Positions 45,370-55,274 of a DNA stretch of 64,000 bases are shown piece by piece; position 1 is the stretch's first letter; the number at the start of each line of letters is the position of its first letter. The notes under the pieces are model-generated. The model was given only the letters and a program-made list of their open reading frames with translations. It ran no database searches and was not told where the DNA came from. Source of the stretch: Lytechinus variegatus (taxonomy: Eukaryota > Echinodermata > Echinoidea > Temnopleuroida > Toxopneustidae); NCBI RefSeq assembly GCF_018143015.1, contig NC_054743.1:65811244-65875243 (forward strand), read 5' to 3'. A program made the position numbers and the translations under genes.

Positions 45370-45720
45370 GTCCCATTCGACTTTGCCCAGATCTATTCTC
45401 TCTTTCCCTCTCTGTTATTCTCTTACCTTCTTTCGTCTTTCTTGTGTTTTATTTTTTCCTTTCTACTGCTCCCCCTTTTCGTTCGCAATTTTCTTTCAGA
45501 TCAGTCGGTCTCTTCTTTCTAAATCTCCCCCCCCCCTTATTCTTCCTCAACCCCTTTCTCTTCTTTAATCTTATTCTTTAATTCCTCTTCTGTTTTCCGT
45601 TCATTTCCCCTTTCGATCTCTTTTTTTTTGTATTTCGATTATTTTCTCCTCTTTTTTTTCTTCTCTCTGCCCTTTCTTTGTTTTATCCTCTTCATATTTC
45701 GGTTTATCGTTCTTTCCCAG
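45370..45720. repeat. Pyrimidine-rich tract
   Basis: Long CT-rich stretch (TTCTCTCTTTCCCTC and similar) that keeps several frames open without coding meaning. Confidence 0.75.
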
Positions 45721-47169
45721 TTTGATCTTCTCTTTTGTGTGTGTAAGCAATTTCGTATGCCAATTTCTACCCCCAAATGCCATCACAAACGTGTTCTGTA
45801 CGTGCAGCCCATTTCACACCCGAGAATTAAGGGCCCGTTTTTATTCCGTTAAAGGGACCCCTTTGCTTTCTGATATAGGTGACCTTTCTCTTATCAGTGC
45901 CCCTTTCACCCAAATAAAGTGCCCCTTACCAACACGCTGTGCCTCTTTCACCTGGGAAGGACAAGTTTTGTCACTGTGTATAACGAGTGCCCCTTTTAAA
46001 CAAGAAATAAAGCAATATTCTGAGGGAAAAAATAATCATACGTGCATTAATAAGTTTCATGAGTCAGGTGAGTGGGTAGATGAGTACAGATGGGGGATTA
46101 TCCCCCCAAAAAAAAAAAAAACAACAACAAAAATCACAAGCAAGAAAAAAGAAAGAATAAGAGAAGGAAAGAGAGATATGACATTATTCTGAATAGGCCT
46201 ATGTAAAAATCTAACACAAATTGGATTTTCGTTAGAAAAAAAGTTGATATTTGCTCGCTCGCAGCGTCGATACTACAGCCAATTAAAAAAAAAATTCGCT
46301 CACCACACTACTGTAGATGCCTTTCTTTTTTTTAAAAAAAAAAAGATTTAGTTCCCTTTTAACGAGGTGCCTTTTTTCCTAGTGCCCCCCCCCCCCTCCC
46401 TTCAAATTCGCTCCAACGCCCCTGAAGTAAAGTGCTTCAAAGGGCTTGTGATTATAATTTTTAATCTACATAAAATCAAAAGCAATACAGAGAAATAAAA
46501 ACAAAGGATCCCCTTATCCTTTCATTCCCGCCCGTGCTTTAAAGAGATTTTAATGTGTGCCTTTTAATTATCTTATTTTATCCAAGAGTTTATAGGCTAA
46601 CTAAGATTTCGCCGGTTTGACGGTTAGTAATGGCGAAATGAAAGCCAAGCACAAGAACTGTGAATTGTTTCTGTAGAAGGATCACAGGAGATCAGCGCTT
46701 TGTAACTTTGGAAAAAGCTCTTAACAAGAAGTAATTATCATTATTAACCCAAGCTCACAACCCGTAGTTTGGGCGGCCAGAACCCCGTAACACAAAGGCT
46801 AACGATCAATTGTGAATACGTAAGTACAATTGGTCATGATTGGTTGGTGCCGTAATCACCTTTACAGTATAAACAGACCGCGCCGGCGCTGGGCGGCCGG
46901 CCGTCGGATCGACCGTTGTCTGGATTTTGTATGTTACTCGCGGGCTACGTCCGGGCTTTTGTTATTTCAAAACGTGCTAAGTGTCGATCATCAACTCAGA
47001 AATGGCGTGTTCAGTGCGATATCAAAAGTCAAGACTGCATTTAAAGACGGATTATTGTAGCTTTTTAATCAGTTCTCGCACAGTTATCATCGTATGCATA
47101 CAATATTATTCGTCTTCGTTCAAACCGAGTTATTCAACAAGCAATTCCGTGTTTCGCCTTCGCTTCGGT

Positions 47170-47690
47170 ACACTGGGACAAGGAATAAGCGAAAAAGGGG
47201 GTGGAGAGTAATTGGAATTAGCGAAAAGGAGCGAGGAATGGGAATGAATAATCAAAAACAGGGCAGAAAGAGAGAGGGATGATAGGAATTAGCGAAAACA
47301 GGGGAGGAAGAGAGGGATGGGAAGGAATAAGCGAAAACAGGGGGTGGGGAAGGAATAAGCAAAAACGGCAGAAAGAGAGAGGGATGATAGGAATTAGCGA
47401 AAACAGGGGAGGAAGAGAGGGATGGGAAGGAATAAGCGAAAACAGGGGGGAGGAATAAGCAAAAACGGCAGAAAGAGAGAGGGATGATAGGAATTAGCGA
47501 AAACAGGGGAGGAAGAGAGGGATGGGAAGGAATAAGCGAAAACGGGGGGGGGGGGGGTGGGAAGGAATAAGCAAAAACGGCAGAAAGAGAGAGGGATGAT
47601 AGGAATTAGCGAAAACGGGAGGAAGAGAGGGATGGGAAGGAAAAAGCGAAAACAGGGGGGATGGGAAGGAATAATTAAAAACGGTGGGGG
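47170..47690. repeat. Purine-rich minisatellite of about 102 bp
   Basis: CAGAAAGAGAGAGGGATGAT recurs near 47264, 47367, 47469 and 47581; each unit also holds GGAAGGAATAAGCGAAAACA-like words. The ORFs on both strands are low complexity. Confidence 0.9.
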
Positions 47691-47787
47691 CGGAATTAAG
47701 AAAGGGAACAAAAAGAGGAAAGGGAAAGAAAGCGAGGATAGGGGAAAGGAGAAATGGAAACGGAAAAGTGAAAGTGAAAAAAAATAA

Positions 47788-48000
47788 TGGAGGATCCAGG
47801 GGGGGGGCCTAATATTTGAAAAAATAAAAGAACGAAAAGGCGCCGCTTAAAAAAATAAAGGAAAGAAAAGAACATTTTGACAGGGTCAGACTTTACCCCT
47901 TTTTCAATTTGTACTTTTATGGCGCCGGTGAAGTACAAAAATATGTATGCCGCTCGGCATTACGCCCCCCCCCCCTTCGCCAAAAGCTGGATCCGCCTAT
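47788..48000. mobile_element. Second GGATCCAGG-type MITE
   Basis: GGAGGATCCAGGGGG at left and GCTGGATCCGCCTATG at right form inverted ends; G and C tracts lie just inside. Same type as 45006-45218. Confidence 0.55.
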
Positions 48001-50114
48001 GAAAAAGTAAGAAAAACATACAAAGCGGGAAAGGAAGGAAAGAACATGTGAGAAAGAACAAATCATTCCATTATGCTAGCGTGATTAGTCAGAAAGGGAA
48101 ATAAATGACAAAGATGCACAAAATAGCAAACAATTAACGGCGGGAAATCAAGCTGAGGTAGAATGGAATGAGTCAAAAGTTCGATTGGAAAATTAACAAA
48201 ACGGACAAAGAAAACAGAGAACTATAAACACAACCGGGTTGTCTTGTTTTAATGTTTGAATCATACTTGCAATTAGATTTAAAATGGCGGCTAGTTTTAA
48301 GGTTTAAAATGAGACTTGGTGATTTTATTATTTATTTTAAATCTATTTATTATTATTACGTTTTTCTCTCTCTCTTTTAGGGGATCTCTCTCCTCCAAAA
48401 TAAATCATTCAATCTTACAAAGGCTTTTGCATGGTCTCATTCTTTATCTGTTACTGTGTTAGAATAAAATATTGGTTGTGCTTGATTTGATCCGAATCAG
48501 CATTCATGTTGGAGGTGCCATGGCCGAGCTGTGTCTGGCTATACATGGAGAGCGCGGTCAGGCGCCGATCCCCGCGGCTACATTTTTGCTCTTATATCCT
48601 GCATTCAGATACATGGAAATCCTTTACGCATTATTTGTAACTTGGTGTGCACTTGTTTGTTTAAAAAGTGAAAGCGTATCTTCCCTAATCCATCCTCTGT
48701 TGGAAATTATGATGGGACTTAATTACTCATGGTACCTCCTGGCTCTTTTTGTTGTAGAATTAAGACGTTTATGTCAAGGTTTTTTTTCTCTGCATCACTT
48801 TTAGAATCACTTCAACCTTTTTTCATTATACTTTTCTGTATTTTGTTCTAATTTTGAATCATTTCAATGCTGTATACCCTCCCCCCATGATGGGTACGAT
48901 ATTGAACCCATTTATTGAACAAATTATTCGCGTTTTTACTCACACTGTTTCAATCTAACTTAAATATTAATAAAACATGAGCACATAAGTAAAGGTGAGG
49001 TTCGAATTATTTTGAAGGCCCATCTTACCATTTTACAAGGGATATTTTTTTGGAACATGCGGTTAAAGTTCAGGTCATAATGACACGCTTGATAGACTAC
49101 ATGTCACGAGTCCGGGTAAGAGTAAACGCCATCGACATTCAAACAAGCCGATGGCACAATCCCTCCTCCATGGTTTTAGGTCCAACTTTTTAACCCCGCC
49201 TTTTATTTCATTAATAAGGGAGATCACGGCATTCTTTCTTTCACGAAGATTATTATAAAACCCCGGTTTAACCAATGATGTGTACGTAGGCAATAATTGA
49301 TTGACGTGGAACGTTGTTTCGTCTTGCAGTCGCGCGTGACTAGCAAGTTGACTATTGTTCTCAATGCAGCCTCCTCATTGGTTAATCGTTTCGCCTTTTT
49401 TGGCTCGCGGTTACTAGGGCCTTTCGGTTAGCTCGGCGGTGGCAAAATATATTTTTTTCATGGAGCAGGGTCAAAACGGAAGTCAAACTTCGAAGGCGTT
49501 TTTCTCTTGATTTTTATTTTCAAGAGCCCAATTCTTCCTCCATTCTAAAGCTAATATCTCCACTAATATTTTTTCCTAAGGGTCGAGTGATATATCAAAT
49601 TAAAGGTAAAGAAACGGGGAATAATAATCACTAAAAAAGTTGGATTTGAAAAATTCCGACTTGTCTCTCATTTCGGTATGCCGAGTCACAAATGTAATAA
49701 ATTTGAAGGGATTTTTGACGAATCCGTTCTAAACTAAAATCCTATAGTAATGGATTCATATAGACCAATTTCACGGCCTGTTTATGTATTTGGCCCTCTA
49801 TCGGCGACGCCATTGCTGCGGTGTGCAAGTGCGCTGACCGCGATTGGCTCTGTGTACAAATTCAATGAAAGATTACAGATAAGCTCTGATATTGTGTCAT
49901 TAACTTCATCATAAAATAATAAAATAAAGCATGGACACCTGGGTAGACGATGTAAGACAATGGCCATATCTGACCGATGAAGGTATGATGAATTTTTGCA
50001 CTTTGGCTACTTTTTCCCCTTAGTTTTGTCAGTAAAAGTGAGTTGATGATGACCAAGAATCGCTGTTGGTTTTCATCAGGGAGCTCACATCTTGTTGCTA
50101 GTAAATTGTGTTAG

Positions 50115-50320
50115 AGTAGCAGGAGAGTGAACGAGAGAGAGTGAGAGAGGATGAGAGAGGGGAGAGTATGTGTGAGAGGAGGGGGATAGTGAGAGGGGAG
50201 AGAGGAATAGTGAGAAAGGGGGGGGGGGGGTAGTGAGAGAGAGAGAGGGGGTGGGCTAGTGAGAGAGTGTGTGAGAGAGGGAGAGAGAGGGATAGTGTGT
50301 GTGAGAGAGAGGGACTGATA
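50115..50320. repeat. GAGAGTGAGA microsatellite
   Basis: Imperfect GA/GTGAGAGG repeat with a short G tract at 50218-50230. Confidence 0.88.
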
Positions 50321-50324
50321 TTTC

Positions 50325-50551
50325 CATCTAAGTCCTTTCTGTTGATGTTTTTTATCCACTGGCGACGCATTCCTTCATCACGGCCTGGAAACCTATGCAG
50401 GGAGTACGGCTTCACACACAAACAGGCTTCATGAGTCCAAGGCGAGTGAATTTCACATTCACTTTGCTTCCAATCCTGAAGCTGTCTCCAATTGTTGTGG
50501 CAATTGAACCCAGCACAGCTGCGACCGGCACTTCTCCGATTAATGCTCATT
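50325..50551 (-). pseudogene. Partial THAP domain exon
   Basis: From the methionine at 50551 the minus frame reads SINRRSAGRSCAGFNCHNNW, then SLHRFPGRDEGMRRQWIKNI and NRKDL. The CxxxxC pair, the HRFP motif and the conserved tryptophan fit the first half of a THAP zinc finger, found in P-element-type and Kolobok transposases and in host proteins derived from them. The second zinc pair (C..H) is missing, perhaps on a lost exon. The frame continues into a Ser/Leu-rich microsatellite translation, which is not real protein. Confidence 0.65.
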
Positions 50552-51476
50552 GTGAATCTTACAAGAAATCTGCCCAATTGTTCCAAAATAAAAAAAAAAT
50601 CGAACGAATGTACCAAATACCCTATTGACTTGTGTACTATAAAAGTTGATTCGCCCACCGCAGCATGGCGACCAGTCTGCTGCCCTCTCACGTTGTGAAA
50701 TTGGTCTATAGCACAAAGTGCAAAGTCTTTGTTGGAGATAAGTCTAAAGTCTTTTTCCAGACCAAGTTGTTTCAAAAACTATTATATAAGTCCAAAGTCT
50801 TTTTTCCAGACCCGGTTGTTTAAAATATTATTAGATAAGTCCAAAGTCTTTTTCCAGACCCGGTTATTTCAAAAATTATAACATAAGTCCAAACTAAGAT
50901 ACGATAATGATATTCAAGGGGAATAAAAAATGAGAATCGAGCGTAGTCTTTTCTTCAGACCAAGTTAATTAAGACCGGTAGAATTAATGTCTTTGTTGTT
51001 GTTTCAACTTATATGGCTTATATTGTGAATATATGCGATAAGAGTAAATCGAGAATCAACGTTGTCTTTTCTCCAGACCTGGTTACTTAAAACTTATAAC
51101 TTAAACCCTTATGTCTTCATATAGCACAAAAATGCAGTCTTTTTTCCAGAGCCGGTTAATTGGAAATGACAATATAAGTCTAAACGAAGATAAAATAACG
51201 ATATTCCAGTGGAATAAAACTGAGAATCGAGCTTAGTCTTTTCTCCAGACCCATTAAATGAAGACTGGTGGACTTAATGTCTGTAGTTGTTTCAACTTAT
51301 TTGGTGTATTATTGTGAATACATGCGCTAAGAGTAAATTGAGAATCAAGCGTAGTATTTTTCCAGACCCGGTTAATTCAAAAATTGAAATATAGGTCCAA
51401 AGTCTTTTTTCCAGACCCAGGTGTTAAACAAATTATATGTTATGTCCAAAGTCTTTTTTCAGACCGGGTATTTCAT

Positions 51477-52775
51477 TCCTTGAAACTAAACTTAGATAAG
51501 TGTGAATTTCTTTTGTTTGGCTCTAAAGTGCAGCTCAACAAAATTGATGTCAATTCCTTTTCATTTTCTGGCCACACAATTCATTTGTCTCAAACTTGCC
51601 GTAATCTTGGAGTAAATTTTGATTCACACATGACGATGTCTTCCCAAATTTCAAATATCTGCAAATCAGTTCGGTATCTTCGCAATCTAGGATTTATCCG
51701 GAAATATTTACCTAAGTCCGCGACCGAAAAGATTGTACATGCCTTGATTTCCTCCCGCCTTGATTTTTGTAATGCCCTTTTGTTTAATTTACCGCAGGCT
51801 CAGTTACATAAGCTTCAGAAGCTCCAGAATGCAGCCGCTCGCATTGTCACTTTGTCAAGTAAACGCTCACATATCACCCCTATCTTATATTCGCTGCACT
51901 GGCTCCCTATAAAAAACCGGATTATCTTTAAGATTTTGTTACTTGCCTTTCATAGTATTCGTGGATCAGCACCACAATACAGTCTTTCATTTACCAATCA
52001 CTACAGACCAGGCAGATCTTTGCGCTCATCCACCTCTGGCTTACTTGTCATTCCGAAAGTTTCAAAAACTTGGGGGAAAGATCATTTGCTTTTGCATGCC
52101 CCACTTTGTGGAATAGCCTTCCTGAAGACATAAAAAAATGTACCTCTGTCGAAACTTTCAAAAATCTTCTAAAAACTTTGCTATTTAAAGGGGAAGTTCA
52201 CCCTGACAAAAAGTTTATTGTAAAAATAGCAGAAAAAATAATAAAAAATATTGCCGAAGGTTTGAGAAGAATTTATCAAATCTTTAAAAAGTTATTAGAA
52301 TTTCAATTTGCTGATTTGTGACGTCATATGCGAGCAGCATTCCTACATAGCGAATGGTAAAAAATCAATGAAATGTCATTTTCTCAGAAAATTGAAAAAT
52401 GGTTTTCACTGTAACTTTTGTATATCAATAGACAAATCATTTCACACCCGATCATGAAAAGAAAACAAAATTAAGTCATCAGGAACCATACAAAATTTGA
52501 AATTCATACATTTTATATTACATAACACATGGGGCAGCTGCTCGTTTATGACGTCACAAATCCAAAATTTTGAACTCTAATAACTTTCTTACTCTTTAAC
52601 GGATTTTCCTCAAACCTTCACCAATATTCTTTACTATTTTTTCTGCTATTTTTACAACAAAGTTTTCTTCAGGGTGAACTTCCCCTTTAACTCTTAGCTC
52701 TTTATGCGCCTTGAGCACTCTACAGAGTGGATTTGGCGCTTTACAAGTCTCATTATTATTATATTTATTTAAGTA
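51477..52775 (+). pseudogene. 5'-truncated L2/CR1-type LINE, C-terminal RT only
   Basis: The frame starting inside the repeat gives NLDKCEFLLFGSKVQLNKID, NLGVNFDSHMTM, HALISSRLDFCNALLFNLP and LQNAAARIVTL, then YSLHWLPIKNRI: the thumb and C-terminal domain of CR1/L2-group RTs. A frameshift near 52075 moves on to LWNSLPEDIKKCTSVETFK. The 3' end TTGAGCACTCTACAGAGTGG with GGCGCTTTACAAGTC and a short ATT tail is typical of L2-like elements. A TTAA MITE (52189-52686) interrupts the final codons. The target site is intact in the copy at 1-1604. Confidence 0.85.
52189..52686. mobile_element. TTAA-flanked palindromic MITE (Kolobok-like)
   Basis: The ends read AGGGGAAGTTCACCC inward and TTAA lies on both sides (52185-52188, 52687-52690). 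The arms are inverted for well over 100 bases (AAAGTTATTAGAATTTCAA near 52290 against TTGAACTCTAATAACTTTC near 52570). Joining the flanks restores CTATTTAACTCTTAGC of the host LINE. Kolobok is favoured over piggyBac because the end is AGGGG and not CCCT. Confidence 0.85.
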
Positions 52776-54190
52776 CAAACTAAGATACGATAATGATATT
52801 CCAGTGGAATAAAAATGAGAATCGAGCTTAGTCTTTTTTCCAGACCCAGTTAATGAAGACTGGTGGAATTAATGTCTGTAGTTGTTTCAACTTATTTGGT
52901 GTATTATTGTGAATATATGCGCTAAGAGTAAATTCAGAATCAAGCGTAATCTTGACCTGGTTACTTAAAACTAAAAACTAAACCCTATAGTAAGCGTTCA
53001 TGTAGCACAAAAATGCAAAGTCTTTTCTCTCGACCCGGTTACTTAAAACTAAAAACTAAACCCTATATTAATGCATTCATATAGCGCAAAGACATTTCTC
53101 CGGGTCATTTAAAACATTCATCAAATCTTTTAAAAAAGACCACACAATCTATTGATGTTGAATAACATGAAAATAAAGTGTAGACATTCATCCATACCAG
53201 ATTATTTCAAAATAAGAAATGATTGAAAATAAAAAAGATCCTCCACTCTTGGTAATGTTGAATTCCATGAAAATATAGCATAGTCTTTCCTCCAAATCCA
53301 GTTATTCAAAATTATGAATTACATGTACATTTTCAAAAGAGTATAAAGACCCCATAATCTTATTAATGCTGGATAACATGGACCTATACATGTAGCGTAG
53401 TCTTTCAGCCCGACCCAGTTTTATTTTTCAAAATTACGCTAATAGTAATAATGAAAAATAAAAACCTAAGACCAAACAATCCTTCAACGTAAGAAATGTT
53501 TTAAAAAGAAGTTTAGAGCGTTGTCTATGGTCCAGACCTAATCATTAAAATAAATGCGCAAAAAATCTTCTAACATAAGACCTTATCATATTCTTATTCT
53601 TGTGAAATAACGCGAGTTTTAAAACGTAAACTTTTCTCCAGACCCGGCTATTTAAAAAATGAATTTACAAAACTTCAGATCTAAGACCAATCTTCCAAAG
53701 TTACACCTAGTAAAGAAATATGTCTTTACCCCACACCCACCTTTCTTAATAATACTAAGACCCAAACAAAACATTGCAATAATGCATGGGTAAAGCAAAC
53801 ATCCTTCCTCCAGACTTGGTTATTATTTGAAAAAAAAATGAAATAGTTTTTACAAATATTCCAAAACGAAGACCCAATTATCTGATTACTGTGGAATAAC
53901 ACGGCGGTAGAGGGGGGGGTTCTTATTTTTATTTGGCAACCAGTCAATTTGACTATTTTCGCCATAGTATATATCATATTATTAACGTTTGTTTCTTAAA
54001 ATGGAAAAAAGTAAAATTCAAATATTTCTTTTTCCTTTCTTTTTTCTTTTTCTTTTCTATGCTTTTTTTTCTTTTTTTTATAGGATACTAGGATTTAAAG
54101 TCGAGTAGGTGTGTCTCACAAATTAAAACCAGGGCTATTGCTAACAATTTGCTATATAGGCCTACTAGTATGCAAGCAGGATGGAGATGA

Positions 54191-54374
54191 CAGAAAAAGA
54201 AATTAGGAAAATCACAGCTCCAATCCTACACCCGTACCGGAGTATGGGGATACGTCTGTCCCGTTGATGTGAACATCAACGTCAGTGAAGTCTCGATCTT
54301 TCCCGGAGACAAGACGCCTTTAAATCCTACCTACTTTGGGAGACAAGCCCTTGTAGGATGGAATGTGACTTTGG
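54191..54374 (+). CDS. Exon-like open segment of unknown identity
   Basis: After a stop at 54188 the frame reads QKKKLGKSQLQSYTRTGVWG, YVCPVDVNINVSEVSIFPGD and KTPLNPTYFGRQALVGWNVTLG, then a strong donor G|GTGAGT at 54375, phase 1. Pyrimidine-rich sequence and several AG dinucleotides upstream could serve as acceptor. Composition is unlike the surrounding AT-rich DNA. I do not recognise the protein. Its phase does not match the NLR exon at 63284, so it is not an obvious part of that gene; a captured or foreign exon is possible. Confidence 0.4.
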
Positions 54375-55004
54375 GTGAGTTGGGAAAAAAAAATTATAAT
54401 AATCTATATATCAACATGCATACTTTCATCATTTAAAGATAAGCAAACCGTAAGGCAATCATCTGAAGGCTATACATGTTTGGTTAGTCATGACCACATA
54501 AAGATGTAATTGCAAAATAAACATAATGTGATTAAAGGTAATCAAGAGCAGTGCAACTTGTTCATGAAAAGTTTTCTTTTTTCTGTTTTCTTCTGTCTCA
54601 ATACTTCCTCCACTTTTTCCCCTTCTCTCTTGTATTTTTTTTTTCATGAGTTTGAATAACCCGCATAAAGCTTGGCATATGATTATTGGCAAAACAAAAC
54701 AAAGAGCTCAATTTTTTAACTGCTCCTCGAATAGCTGGGTAACTGATGAACTAGATCGACATGGTGCTTTCATCGGCCGTTTTCCTCGAGTCACCTGTGA
54801 CTAATCATCAGCCGAGAAGGAGACTCTCCAACCGTTGACCAACATAAAAAACATTGGCCCCAGTATCCGACTTACAGAATTAATTGAGGAAAGCATCCGG
54901 GCTTTCTGTGTATATTGCAGTGTTTCCCAAAGCATTATAATATATATTTCAAAATAAACTAACCGGAAAAGCATGCAATTACATTCATAAGACATTCTTC
55001 CTTC

Positions 55005-55075
55005 AATACATATATATATATATACACACACACACATATATATACATATATATATATATATACATACATATACAT
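55005..55075. repeat. TA/CA dinucleotide microsatellite
   Basis: Alternating TATATA, CACACACA and ACATATA runs directly beside the LINE 3' tail. Confidence 0.9.
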
Positions 55076-55274
55076 ATATTATTATTTTTTTATTTTTATT
55101 TATTTATTTATTTTTTTTATATTTTAGGTAAATTTGAGAAAATCGAACATACCATAATTCATGCCATTCTTTAAGTGGGGTTATATAATGTTTATTGTTT
55201 CACGATTGTTAATTTATTACTCATAATTCAACGAACTGTATTATTGAGACTGCTCTGAGGAAAAGGTATATGTA

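Larger units (their letters stand above)
44092..49687. mobile_element. 5.6-kb DNA element with 24-bp TIRs and 8-bp target duplication
   Basis: The ends read GACTCGGCATACCGAAATGA inward with one mismatch in about 30 bases, and ACAAATGT is duplicated at 44084-44091 and 49688-49695. The uninterrupted target is present in the copy at 1-1604. An 8-bp duplication suits hAT, P or Mutator-type elements; the G-A-C-T-C start does not settle which. I recognise no transposase: frames at 48472-48804 (+) and 49293-49075 (-) match nothing I know. GC-rich segments at 44400-44460 and 46860-46960 might be promoter regions. Confidence 0.85.
49763..50706 (-). mobile_element. 0.94-kb TIR element carrying a partial THAP exon
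   Basis: The ends GACCAATTTCAC and GTGAAATTGGTC are inverted and lie between TATA repeats (49759-49762, 50707-50710); a TA duplication with TAGACC ends fits equally well. The uninterrupted target is seen in the copy at 1-1604. The interior encodes a partial THAP-like DNA-binding domain on the minus strand and a GAGAGT microsatellite at 50115-50320. Probably a deletion derivative of a THAP-transposase element. Confidence 0.75.
53904..55079. other. Left part of a composite insertion, outside the LINE
   Basis: About 1.2 kb between the foldback arm and the LINE tail, not part of either. It has a T-rich tract at 54020-54080, an exon-like open segment (54191-54374) and a TA/CA microsatellite (55005-55075). 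Absent from the arm copy at 1-1604, so it arrived with or before the LINE. Confidence 0.55.

Noticed and set aside
47394..47787. Pro/Phe/Leu-rich and Lys/Glu-rich frames
   Set aside because: They come from the 102-bp purine-rich minisatellite on opposite strands.
48472..48804. 110-codon + strand frame as a transposase of the 5.6-kb element
   Set aside because: No catalytic motif or zinc finger is visible, and hydrophobic composition alone is not enough for a call.
44092..49687. Polinton/Maverick
   Set aside because: Too short, with 8-bp and not 6-bp duplications, and no polymerase, integrase or capsid genes.
50098..50350. Ser/Leu/Pro-rich C-terminal extension of the THAP frame
   Set aside because: It is a translation of a GAGAGT microsatellite.
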